DNA from: Amphiduros pacificus
Taxonomy: Eukaryota; Annelida; Polychaeta; Phyllodocida; Hesionidae
Length of the DNA stretch: 64,000 nt
Reading direction: 5' to 3'
NCBI GenBank assembly: GCA_949316495.1
Contig: OX439003.1
Coordinates: 51,636,523-51,700,522, forward strand
The notes under the pieces were generated by a model. The model made no database searches. It saw nothing but the letters and a program-made list of their open reading frames with translations, and was not told where the DNA came from. This document shows, piece by piece, positions 26,541 to 39,600 of this stretch (positions within the stretch are counted from its first letter, which is position 1; each line of letters opens with the position of its first letter). Position numbers and translations under genes: made by a program.

Positions 26541-27695
26541 GGGTCGTTGTAACTTAGAATTAGAGGCAAGCAGTGTGATGGTTTATATGCCTGAGCCTGT
26601 GGTGCACCATGACTTCAGACAACCTTTCGGTTCCAGACCGGGCGACAAAAATGGCAATAAAATACCATACTTACACACAGTCTATCACCCACTGGGGATT
26701 ATATCCAACTTTTATGAAGTACAAGTCAACTGATATCACACTTCAGAAAAGCATGTGCAGGATGATTATAAGACAATACATTCCCCTGCTCCTAGTTTGA
26801 TCATTAACACCAGAAATCCATCATGCCATGATAGACCACTAGGAGCATGAAACTAGAATTCTATTAAAATTGTTTCAACTCCACGGGCAGGAGAGAGGAT
26901 TCAGTCAGAGCAAACAGTAAGTAAGCAGGCAGACAATATCATACAGGGTAGGCCATGGAGTAAGGAAATCTAGGGCTTTCCTCACTGTGCGAGTTTGCTA
27001 CCAGTTTGATATGAGGAAAATGGAAAGGCAATCTCAAGTTACACAGGGAAGTAGTGTAATTAAACAAGACATTCAGCATAAGATAGAGGCCACATATCAC
27101 ACAGTTTAACACTGCTCCGAAAAAAACACACACATTAGAATGACGGGCCTGTTCCTGTGTAAGAGGAAGCTGCAGACAAAAAGACAACAGAAATGTCCTC
27201 TTTTCTTGTAGTTGGTTGCTTTGTTGTGGATATAGTGAATGGTTTTTGTAAGGGAAAAGGCCATGTTTATTGAGACATACTCTAAGTTGTACTCAAAGAA
27301 GGACCCACTATATGAGCAGTGTTTATCTCAATATAAGAACGTATCTAAATAGAATGGAATGAAAAATGGCAAAATGTGTCTAGCTTAGTATATGAGATAG
27401 GAATAGTACATATCTTCAGGGTTTTTTTCAGGACAGTTGGTATTTTTGTTAATGTTGTTTATAACACTCTGCATTCCTGGATCTCCAAGATTTATACCTT
27501 AAACTTTTTCATCTGTAAAATAGAGCGAGTTTCTTTTTTATTTAAAAAATAAGATTTTACCATCTGTTGGCATAAATTCAGAAATGCAAGCCCATTCCCT
27601 GTTTTGAGTGTGTGGTTAAGTTAGATTAAAAATGGTCCAAGCAATAATTTAAAATGTGTCTATAATTCTTATGAATTTATTTACATTTATTTCAG
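26541..27695. other. Non-coding, probably intron before the NALF exons
   Basis: Unique sequence with no recognisable exon. It ends in a good 3' splice site (ttacatttatttcag) at 27,695. Confidence 0.5.
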
Positions 27696-28471
27696 AGAGC
27701 ATATAAAAACTGGCTGTGTAGCAGTGAGCTTGTGTACTATCGGGATGTGGAGCGAGGCACGTCAGCACACTCCAGTCAGCGTGTGCGCATGTACCCGTGT
27801 AGCAGTTTCTGCGAGACCGTGGAGAACCGCTGCCCCTACCTGCTACCACCACTGGAGAACCAATATGCAGGAGAACCCACTTTTTTATGCACAGGTAATA
27901 TCTGTACTTTTTTTTTTATCTATCAGATATTAATCAATTCTTTGCAGAAATTATGTTTTAAATTGAAAATTAAGTAAAAGTAATAAAAAGTAAATTTATC
28001 TATAATTTCTTAATGAATAGACTGGCAAATGAATATTCATGAAGATTGCTTTGATTTTAAAATGAGAAACATGCTTACCCACAAACAATTCAGGAAGTTG
28101 CAACTTTTATTTATCTTTCTTCATGATATAGATGACCAAGTTTTGTTATGTTCTTTGCAGACTACAGTATTCGGCCACCAACATCTGCGCAGCAGTGCTA
28201 TGCGCCGTGTTCCAATGCTTCCTCTATATCAGACAATAATGGGCTGTGCTCATATAATGTACACTCTCAATCAACCACTCAATCGCCACTAGGTGGAGCC
28301 ACCTCCTCTGCTTCCTCTCCTCTCACCACATCCCAATATAGCAACTATTTATTCCTTTTGGGTCGGACTTGGAGGCAGACTTGTAGAGTATTGGGGGCAG
28401 TAGCCACCCAGATCGTAGTGCTATGGTTTATACGAACTTTATCACAACATCGGCTAATAGGATTAACATAG
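27696..28471 (+). CDS. NALF1: NALCN channel auxiliary factor (NALF/FAM155-like), last two coding exons
   Basis: The FAM155/NALF family (NLF-1 in nematodes) are ER/plasma-membrane glycoproteins that help the sodium-leak channel NALCN fold, reach the surface and work. Two exons are visible, 27,696-27,894 and 28,161-28,471, bounded by ttcag/gtaata and tttgcag. The junction is phase 1 and rejoins the frame cleanly, ending at TAG. Exon one contains the family's cysteine-rich hallmark: AYKNWLCSS, then PCSSFCETVENRCPYLLPP and EPTFLCT. Exon two has three more cysteines (QQCYAPC, GLCSYN), a Ser/Thr-rich linker and a C-terminal hydrophobic stretch (VLGAVATQIVVLWFI), in keeping with the family's terminal membrane segment. 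The 5' exon with the N-terminal membrane segment is not in view. In vertebrates it lies far upstream, so the preceding 27 kb are probably intron. Family assignment is good; the paralogue is not decided. Confidence 0.8.
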
Positions 28472-31400
28472 GATAATATGTGATTTAGAGTTGAATATTT
28501 TCTATGAAGAATATTATATATAAATATATACATACGTATATATACCTATAAATTGTAAAAAAAATGCAGTGATATGTAAATGTTTGTCTTTAACGTGGAT
28601 GGACTATATGTGTCATACAGTTATGATCGACGAATGCGTAGAATATTAATTTTGATAATACAGTAGTGGGCGTTGTTATAATATGTGTTTATGGCGAGAC
28701 CTCTTGTCCAGGGAACACCTTAATACTGTTGAACCAAATCCAATATGGATGATTATGTCCTCTGATGCAAATCTCATGTGTTCTGAGCCAACTTACTTTT
28801 ATATGATTGCTCGTCTTGTTTCAAAGTTGAGTTAAACCCAGGAATCTTTCATGCATCATCATGTACATTATACCATCAAGAACATCTGTTGCTCTGATAA
28901 AAGTCATCACATTTCATGCACTCATCGCTGTTGATGTATATTATTATTATTAATATGTGTACAAAAGAGATGTTCGTGATAGTTTTATATCTAGTACAAA
29001 GATGGGCCACTAGATGTCGCACCTTGTTGCACTCGAGGATCCTCAGGAATCTACCATGACCAGACCGCCAAACGTATTGTGACCTACCATCATGCCTCGC
29101 ATTTTCTCACAAACATCCAAAGCATATATATAAATATATATAAAATTTCCAATAAATTGATCGCTTCCCAGACAAATCTAAAGCAGCTATGTAAATTTCT
29201 TCCTGTTATTGCCCAAATTGTTGCCACTGGAATAGCTGGTTTAGGCAGATGGAGAAGTCGGGAAGCCCACCGGATGTTGGTGTATACGGACAATTATGTG
29301 CCTCAAAATGGTTGCACAAGATATATAGATTTTAAAAGGAAAATATATGAAACACGCAATCTGAATGTTTGAATAGGAAATGTCTGACCATTTAGATCAT
29401 ATGTGGTGTGTTGATTGTTTGGAATTTTGGGAAGTACAAGTTATTTGGATATTAACTGCATCTTGTCTAATATAAGGCATATGCAGCACACTGATTACAG
29501 TAAATGGAATTCTCTAGGAATCAATGGATTTTCTGCATCATGCAGGTCTGGTGAGACGTCCAGACCTGCAAATATGCTGCTGCACTTGTCCGGGAGCAAT
29601 GTGAGACAAGTATACGTGATGTCCGGTGCATGAGAAAATTAGATAAGCTGCAAGATATGACAGTATAATGGCTGGGTGTGCAGACAATATTGGTGCTGGT
29701 CCACCACAGCAGTAACACAATAATTGAAATACACCAACAGCAGTTGACATGTAAATGAGATTCGGAAACCACCTCCATGGACCGTCTTCTAAATATGGAA
29801 AGCTCTCGAGTGACGAAGGACGCTGGTCGGCATTGACTGGTTGCCAGTTGAAGGTCTCGATATGAATGAGTAAGAGCATGGATAGGGCACACGTTGAAGT
29901 AGATGCTGTAATAGGACATGGGTGAAGACAAGGAATGATTTTGGGTCCTGCTTCACGGATGCAGAAAATTGAGTCAGTGGTTTGACCAAAGAATGAGGTT
30001 ATGTCCAATATTGGTGATGTGATTAGACATAAGATAGACCAAAATGGATAAATGTTTGTGATAAGCTGGACATGGCCTGTTGCCATACATGCCTCCTATA
30101 CATTATATGTTTAACCCAGACAAATGTGTTAACCATGTTTAGTTCTCCCTCCAATATTATTGTTAAGTTTGCTCAATTGGTGATTGTTAATAACATGTAC
30201 GATTGTTCTGTAAACTGTAGATTAGAATCATATAGTTATTAATTTACATATTACTAAGATTTAAAAAAAAAACAACAGTTTTCCAGTTGCTGATCAATCA
30301 AGTGTTATTTAGTAATAATGATATATCAGAGATTTAGCTTTGGTAATGTTTACATATTATGAAAATATGGCATTTTAAATGATAGGGAAGCTGTATTAGT
30401 TGACTGCTGTTTTGTTTGTCCAGTAATAATCCATGCCACAGCTGCTAAGCACAAGAGCTTGCCTTTTATGACAAACTGAGTATTTCTGTGTTGCGGTGCC
30501 ACCTGGTGGTGAAATATAAAGTCGCACAAAATTAGGCATAACATCTATCAAGGGAATTTAACCATTCAGATAAAGTTACATCATACACCATTAAAGAAAT
30601 GTTCCTAGCAATGTATTAGATTTTATAAGTCAATTAATTCTGAGTATTGTTGAGTGCTTCATTTGAAATATCCTTCAAAATGCCTCCCAGGGTGAAAGTA
30701 TTCTAATGAACTTGCCAAATATGGTGCTAGTGTAAAAACTTGGCATTAGTCTATCTCAAACCCAAATCACAAAGGAGAATGTGCAAATGAACACATAGGA
30801 TGAAATACTACAAAAAATGCAAGCAAGAACAAAGACTGTTTAAGCTGAAAATACAGTAACACATTTTTATGTAATACTCTATGCTAATTAATGAGTACAA
30901 TGTAAAAAATGGCTATGCTGAAAATAATTTGCTGAAGTATACCATACAATACATGAGAACAAATATGTAACATCACAATGTCAGCATTACTCCTCATATA
31001 AGCTAGAATATAACATTTATGTTATGAATTTTAATTCTTGTCAGTTTCTTGGAAGGATAACATGTTTTAGCTCATAAAAACAAAGGTTATTTTAATATAT
31101 CAGCTATTCATTTCAAGAAACAATAGCAATAAAGGATATCTTTTATTATGAATTTATGTTAATCATATCATATTTATGTTAATGACAAATGTATCAGATT
31201 TTCATTTAATGGTAAGTGCAATATTGGTGCAGTTTGGCATTACATAGATTAAGAAGTTTGTCAGTAGCACTGATTATCCTTTTTTTTACATGAATGTGTA
31301 GAAAGGGGAAAATGACACAATTTGTTCTGAATGACTGTCAGGTTATTTAAAATGATGATTAGTATCAATTTATTTATCTTATATATATATATAAAAGGAT

Positions 31401-33620
31401 ATTACTAAAATAAGTTGAAAAACCTAATGACCTCTGTCCCATTTATAGTACATATTAAAGCTTAGTTTGAGGATTTTATTTTTAAAGTATCTTATAAATA
31501 ATGATTGTCATGATATACATGATATGGAATATATTGTAAAACGTGGACAATATTTATGTTAAGATGGTGCCATGTTTTGGCAGGTGCTCCTCTGCCAAAA
31601 ATGCATCAATATGAACTGAAAGTGAAGTACCAAGAGTAGAACAAACACAAATGACTATATATTGATAATAGATGCTATTTTGTAAAGAATGTACAAATGT
31701 GAATAGATATCAATTTACCACCATTGCCTGTATCATCTTCCATCAATTTAATATCATTCACTGAAAACACATGATAATGGCTGTTTAATATACAGAAAAT
31801 GTTTAATTTTATGTGTCATATAATTAAGTATTTGATACATTTGTGGGTATTACTTCAAATCATTGTGACAAACTCTGACTATTACCATGGTAACCACAGG
31901 TAAAATGGCTTGTGGCCAAGCATGTACATATTTTTGTCATCACTGTAGATTCAATTTTGGGAATCCCAATCAAAAACAATGTTAAAGGTTTATAAAAACT
32001 CCAAAAAACTTGAATCAATTCTCACATTTTGGCACTTAGTACCAGTCTAAAAGAAAATAGGTATCTGGAATTTTATCAAACTTTGGCGGGCATGAAAAAT
32101 CCAAGACCCCTAGTGTCATTAATTTTCAACACCAGGTGTCGCTACCTTACAAGGGATCCCTTAGGAGAAGGACAAGTGAGTAATTCAGCTGCCATCAATG
32201 AAATTTGTAAGTTAAAAACCAATTTTAATATTCTTAAATTTGCTTGTCTCACACAGAGAGTTGGAAAGTGCAATCAGGTTCTTAAAATTCACATCTCAAA
32301 ACGGATGGATGAACATCATTTCCATGCTTGTCACTTCAAACATATTATTTCAAAAGGGAGATTTCCTTTTATGGAGACATCCCCTTGCTCACATAACTAA
32401 CTGCATGAGGATTTTAATTTTTCCCTGTTTCATTGATATATCAGTGGAGATGTCTGGCCTCTTGCCACAGTGATCTGCAGTGGAGTCCTGATGTATCTGT
32501 GTAGGATTTCAACAAGTACCTGCCCTGAAACCAGAAACAAGACCATTATTTGGGATCAAAGCACTTGCTCTTTGAATTTGCCAAATCTGACCAAAGACAA
32601 ATCATTTTAACTTTTTTAGAAAAACACCGAGGGTCATATAAGCATTCTATAATGATGACAGAAAGCATCTCTAGTGCTGGGAGTGGTATGCTACAATACT
32701 TGGCTGGCCTTTTATAACAGGCCAGCTTAAACTTAATGTTATCAATGAAGACAATCCATTCCACAAACATTAATTTTCTGTATTGAGATTTGACAAGCTG
32801 GCCATTTTTTTAATGCAAATGAGATAGATCTTTTTTAAATAAACTTTATTTGGTATCTCAAAATTGTTTTAATAGCTAAACACGCTCATTTTTTAAAGGA
32901 ACAGCACCAAATAGTTATAAAATCTTCAATTGTACATAGTCCTTATCATCCCAAATAGATAATTAAAAGAGAATTATTAACCTTAAAATTATGGCTGAGG
33001 CAAATATGATGTTGCTATATTTCTATATAGTTTTATAAACACATGTTGTCAGTAAAACTTGCTATGTAAACATAAATATTCCATTTTGATTTTTATATTG
33101 CCTCTGGGTCATCTGAAAACTGTTGTAAAATTATATTTTAAAAACTGAGTTCTTGTTTTATTTTTCGTTTTTATGTGCTGAAATGGTCGTACATGTGACA
33201 AGTAAAGATCACAAAATGAGAATTGAAGTATTTGTCCATACATGTGTTGAAATCTTCATCACTGCCTCAACCAACACTGGCCCTCAAGTATTTATGTGTA
33301 GGTATTTTCAACCATACAAATGGGATTTATCTTGTCTGTGGTGATATAAATAAGTTGGAATCAACCCCGGCATGGGGGTGCATTTGGTATTGTTATAAAG
33401 AGTCAAAGATTGTCATGTATGATTTCCATCATCATGAGTGTTAACATCCATAGCTTATAATGCTTACATTTTTTCCACTGCAGAGGCCCAATGTAGGACA
33501 TATTGTAAATATAGAAATAAGACTTGAAACTTTATGTTGTTATGTATCAACAAAATTAACAATAAAACCTGTGGCCCTGGAAGGTCTCATAAATATATCT
33601 AGCCTTCGTTGTCATCTTTT
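28472..33620. other. Intergenic: NALF 3' side, no gene recognised
   Basis: Probably NALF 3' UTR followed by AT-rich intergenic DNA. Two overlapping minus ORFs at 29,521-30,086 (the longest 182 codons) and a plus ORF at 32,029-32,400 (123 codons) match no family I know. A perfect 11-bp hairpin lies at 29,541-29,570. Confidence 0.4.
29541..29570. repeat. Perfect 11-bp hairpin
   Basis: TGCAGGTCTGG and its exact complement CCAGACCTGCA are separated by the 8-base loop TGAGACGT. No matching terminal element was found around it, so its origin is unknown. Confidence 0.8.
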
Positions 33621-33625
33621 CTGTT

Positions 33626-33935
33626 CTGAAAGTTTGTTAAACAAGATACCTTTTGACAAATTTGTCACAAAAGGTACTGTAATAATCTTTGGTGTCAACA
33701 ACAATAGTTGACATGGTAACAATCATTCTGAAAGTTTGTTAAACAATATACCTTTTGACAAATTTGTCACAAAAGGTACTGTAATAATCTTTGGTGTCAA
33801 CAACAATAGTAGACATGGTAACAATCATTCTGAAAGTTTGTTAAACAAGATACCTTTTGACAAATTTGTCACGAAAGGTACTGTAATAATCTTTGGTGTC
33901 AACAACAATAGTAGACATGGCAACAATCATATTCC
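33626..33935. repeat. Three tandem copies of a 102-bp unit
   Basis: CTGAAAGTTTGTTAAACA recurs at 33,626, 33,728 and 33,830, giving a 102-bp period with only a few differences between copies. 102 is a multiple of three and the frame is open through all copies (34-residue repeat with KIPFDKFVTKGTVIIFGVNN). There is no other sign that it is coding. Confidence 0.9.
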
Positions 33936-36618
33936 TTAATATTGTATACATTGCATTTCAATTGCTTTATTAAAAGTTATCTGGCCTAATTACTATAGAA
34001 TAAATACTGTTGCCAACTATAACCTATAGTCTCATGAATGCTCAGATGGATCAGATTCTATGAGCTTCATGCTATCATCCAGTTAATGGACCAATCACAT
34101 CAGCCGAGACTATGGTTCACCACATCCACCAATTTTCATGTAACTGTCTTTCTTGCTTACTTTGTTTTTGCTTACCAGCAAGGTGTACTCAGATTGGCCA
34201 AATGTGATATATTTCACCTTTAATACAAAGTTTGTGCTCACATAAACAACTATTAAGAGAAATAAAACATGGCACTTCCTGGGGTTTTGATTGAACTGAC
34301 CAACAAAAAAACGTTCCAAAAAAAATCTAATATATCTCAAGGCAACTTCATATTTGATATTAAAAGATGTTAACATGTTAATCGCATTCAGGACACTCAG
34401 ACAGTTCTTGAGGACATGGCCAGTAAAAGTAGGACCGGATGAATATTAATATGGGTTGGCCAGAGGTAATAGTTTGCGTGTGCCTCTGGAGGACAGCTGC
34501 AGTGTGGCAATAGAAATTATTTAGACCAATCAGAGAGCAAACGATTAACAGAAGTATCCATAGTAACAATAGTAGGAAGCGATGATCACCACATGGCTCA
34601 TTTCGGCATTGCATAAGATGGCTTTCTCAGAAGGAAATAAATAACAAATCATTAAAACTGAAAAAAGAAATATTTGAATTAACTGGCAACAGGGTCATTT
34701 GAGACAGCTACAGATAGTCTAGTATATATATAAATCCAAAACCTAAAGGAATATAGTAGTATCAAGAGTGGATGGAAGGACAGATCTGAAAGCACTTTAC
34801 GTTACCTTCTAGTACCTCAATGAGAGTGACGACTGAAACCAATCTGCTGTAAGATTGGTTTATAATCTTTGTTGAAAAAATTATATATATATTGCAAAAC
34901 TAAACTCTGTTTTTTATAGACATTAAAATATATTTATTTTTCAACTACTGGTAAGGCTTATACACAAATACACAAGTTTATAATAATAATAATAATAATA
35001 ATATTGAAGGCCATGCCTGATTCGGACAGCAGACACTGCAATTAAGGATCCTTTAATTATGGTCTTGTATATTAGTGATAACAAACATTATGAATCAACA
35101 TATGAGATGACTACTGGTGCTATAAATGAAGACAACACCTGGGGAGAAATGCTTCCCACACTGGCAATGGTCACCATGGTTACATGATGCTCGAACAATT
35201 CTGCAAACTGTCTTTTTAGGAAATTTTTATTCCTATTTCATTAAACTTAACTATCTTAAACAGAATATACAAATCCACTGTATTCCTCTAATAAAACGGA
35301 GAACTTCAAACAAAAAAAACCCCATCAAAGTTCAAAAATTCTTTGCTGGTTTTATAGTGCTCTATAAGGCTGTTTTTTAAGGAATATATTTTTGGTACAA
35401 ACTATTTACTTTTGCCACACCTGCATGACAAAGATTTTGACATTTGAAATGTGGCAGAAATACAAAGATAAACATGTTATTACAAAAGGAAAAATCATAT
35501 CCTCGTGGATGATTAATTTAAGTTTGTTTTCAGAGTTATGCTCAAGCACCTTAGTTTTGCATCTTGTTGCATGTTCCACAGATAATAATATTAACAATAT
35601 TTCCACTATCTTCATAAATAAAACAGATTTATCAAACTTCTTGGGACTGAGATAAATTTATAATACTAGTATCTTCCAAATAATCATTTTGGTGAATTTA
35701 TTATGATTAAGTTTGTGCAAAATGAAATTCCTGGCAATTATTAGGCATGTGTGAATGTGCATGTTCACACTGAATATCACCAAGCATATCCTTTGTTACC
35801 ATCAATCTTTACTTACATTTACATGAACAAAATTATTTACAAATTGAAATTTGAAACATTTGTATTTTCCATCAATTCCCATTTTTTATCAGTCTTCTAT
35901 TTCACCACTATTGAATAAAAGTTTTCAATTTCTTTGAGGAAAGATAAAGTGCCAATATTTCTGGTCACAAAATGCTTACAATATTTCTTTTTCCAACAGA
36001 AACCTTAGACTTTCAAAACAAAATTAGACCAATAAGATAAGTATATATTAATATTTTTCCTAAATGAAAAAATATTGACATTGATTTAGGACACCATTTT
36101 CTTAGGTTAGGAACATGATCCTTTTTCTTATATTGTAAAACCTTATCAAGATAAGATATATACATTTATATTTGAAGGAGTAAATGTTTTACCCATTTAC
36201 CACCAGTTTAGTATTTGTTTAAATATAATCAGACCTCATACATTACAAGCGAGCTTTATAATATGAACACTAATCGTGCTTAATGAATGCAAAATGTCTT
36301 CATGTCAAAACTCAAAACTAATGTATTTGGCCAATATGTAAAGCAAATTCTGCACGATCATGATTTTTATTTTTATTTTGTAATTTCTAACACAACATTG
36401 CAATGGTTGACAGACATCTGAGTGAACCTGGAAATTAATATGGGAATTATGACTTTAAAAGTTTTGTAGGTGGTTTTCTCCATTTACTTAAGCTGCAAGT
36501 GAAAGCTTCAGGCAAGATGAGTCCAGGAATAATTATACTCAGTCAACCTGGTCTTACAATCCATACTATCTACATCCTCATTTTCATGATACTGCAAAAT
36601 CACTTCAAAATTATGTTT
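33936..36618. other. Intergenic and probable ENOX 3' UTR, no further gene seen
   Basis: AT-rich sequence with only short ORFs (under 90 codons). It includes an (AAT)n microsatellite at 34,979-35,003. The part next to 36,618 is presumably the ENOX 3' untranslated region. Confidence 0.45.
34979..35003. repeat. (AAT)n microsatellite
   Basis: About eight perfect AAT repeats. Confidence 0.95.
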
Positions 36619-39600
36619 TCATTTCTTGACAATGTCCAAACCAATAAACTTCCAGCGTTTCTCAATACTGGCTCCGATGCCATGATAGTCTTGTCGGAAG
36701 ATGGATGGTAACCTTTCCAGTAATTCCTCCAGTTCACTTGTCCTGATCTGGAAGTCTAGTCTGTGTAGATATGACCCTATATATTCTGTACTGGCTCCAA
36801 ATGGATGCACATGAAGAAAGGTGCAGATCAGTCCTGGAAATTATGAAGAGGTTCACATAAGAATAGCATTGTCAATTATTTTCATATATTTAAGCAATTC
36901 TCCCGATCTATAAAGTGTCTATCCACCACAAAATTTGGAAGTATGCCAAAACTTGAACTGCCAGTTGTTAATAAAGAATTGTTAATACACAAATTGTAAA
37001 TGTTACACTTATTTCAAACAAAAAACCTTTCACCATCAATAGTGCTAGATTGAAATAGAATAACGTGTCAAAAAGTGATATTGGTTAAGGAATTCAAAAT
37101 TTGAATGATGAAATTTTCCTCAAAGTTTGGAAAGTTACCAGATTTATTGTTAATTTAATCATCAGTGGATGAAAGAAAGCCAAGATATGATATTTATGGA
37201 CACTGTGCCAAGGTCTAAAGTCAAATCTTGATGAAGTGTGTCTAAGCATTTGTTGTGGAGAGTCTATGCACTTTCCTCTCCACAACAAATCACAACAAAA
37301 TGATAAAAAGTCGGCATAGCTGAAAAAGAAAGCTTTGAAAAGTACCAACCTATAAGCTTGGCTTCCCGTTGGTCAACCGCTCGAGGTTTGGAGGATGCAG
37401 CAATGGGAGTGGTTGAGGTTCCTCCACCAGGTGTCTCTCCATCCACAGATATTGCTGCTTCAGGCTTGGCTGGTTCTGACACTACAGTAGGTTGTACCGT
37501 CACTTTTTCTATTATTGGTTCTTCTGGACTAGTTTCTTTTGCCACTAAAGATTCCTGCAGAATTATCAAGTAATAAATAATTGACTATAACATTTTCTAT
37601 CGGTGCCTCTTTCTTATTAAACATCATAAATATCATCAATGAAAGCAATTTTAATTCATCAAAGAATATATCTTGTAATATTGTCATCTTTGTATGTTCA
37701 GCAGAATCATTCACAACTTCCATTGTTTAATAGTTTGGCACATTCATTTATTTAGAACTTTTGCTGTCAAATTTTAGTTGTAAGTAGTATATTTCATTTG
37801 AAATCACCATAAACCTTTTAAATATTTTTTTTGTGAGCACATTCGAAACTGACCTCTTTTGTACCATTCACAACTTTCTGTTTTTCCTCCAATTTTTTCA
37901 TCTCCTGATTTGAGGTGACCAATTGCTGAAATAATAAAAGAAACATCTTGAGAATATGAAATACTAACAAATCATGAAAGATTTTATTAACATTGTAGAA
38001 AAGCACACAGGGATTCCTTACAGCTCAGTAATGGAATAGTGATATGTTGGTAGTGCAAGAACCTGGTAAGATTGACAGAAAAGACATTTTCAGAGATATA
38101 CATACCTGTTGCATTCCCTGTAGAACTTTCTGCAGAGCATGTATCTGTTTCTCCTTCTCTTCAAAGGCATGGGTGTTTTCTGACTTAACAAGGTCCACCT
38201 CATTTTTATATGCCTCAAGTTGGCACTTTAGTTGATCATTCTCCTCCCGAGTCTGAGCCAATAACCACTGGTTCTGATCCAATAGCACTGAAATATATAA
38301 TCAATCATCTAGAAGTTTTGTTTGTTTGAGTTTACACACTTTGCTAATTTATATCCTTTGACCAACATTTCAAGGTCTTGATCTTAATACTAGTGCTGGC
38401 CTTGAGGCTTGAGATCCCAAAGATTTTTTATGCCACTGGACTAGTTTAGAGCAGTGGTTTTAAAATTCTACTGGTCCAGATTGAAATATAACTTCCATGT
38501 ATTGCCACAATTTAGTTTTTTGCAAGTGACCAAAATCATTTATGTCAATCTTAAATGCAATGCTGAGCTCCTATACAGTGCTGATCTGCCATATCAATGC
38601 CTAGCCCTATGTCCTAAACATTGCTGATCTGTCATATCAATGCCGAGCCCAATGTCCGCTGATCTGTCATATCAATGCCGAGCCATATGTCCTATACAGT
38701 GCTCATCTGTCATATCAATGCCGAGCCCTATGTCCTAAACAGTGCTCATCTGTCATATCAATGCCGAGCGCTATGTATGTCCTAAACAGTTCTCATTTGT
38801 CATATCAATGCCGAGCGCTATGTATGTCCTAAACATTGCTGATCTGTCATATCAATGCTGAGCCCTAAGTCTTATACAGTGCTGATCTGTCATATCAATG
38901 CCGAGTCCTTTGTCCTATACAGTGCTCATCTGTCATATCAATGCCGGGCCCTATGTCCTAAACAGTGCTCATCTGTCATTTCAATGCCGAGCCCTATGTC
39001 CTAAACAGTGCTCATCTGTCATATCAATGCCGAGTCCTTTGTCCTAAACAGTGCTCATCTGTCATATCAATGCCGAGCCTTATGTCCTAAACAGTGCTCA
39101 TCTGTCATATCAATGCCGAGTCCTTTGTCCTAAACAGTGCTCATCTGTCATATCAATGCCGAGCCTTATGTCCTAAACATTGCTGATCTGTCATATCAAT
39201 GCCGAGCCCTATGTCCTATACAGTGCTCATCTGTCATATCAATGCCGAGCCCTATGTCCTAAACAGTGCTCATCTGTCATATCAATGCCGAGTCCTTTGT
39301 CCTAAACAGTGCTCATCTGTCATATCAATGCCGAACCCTATGTCTAAACATTGCTGATCTGTCATATCAATGCCGAGCCCTATGTCCTATACAGTGCTCA
39401 TCTGTCATATCAATGCCGAGCCCTATGTCCTAAACAGTGCTCATCTGTCATATCAATGCCGAGCCCTATGTCCTAAACAGTGCTCATCTGTCATATCAAT
39501 GCTGAGCCCTATGTCCTATACAGTGCTCATCTGTCATATCAACGCCGAGCCTTATGTCCTATACAGTGCTCATCTGTCATATCAATGCCGAGCCCAATGT

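Noticed and set aside
32029-32400. 123-codon plus ORF
   Set aside because: It lacks an ATG at its start, a recognised domain or splice sites, and lies in AT-rich intergenic DNA.
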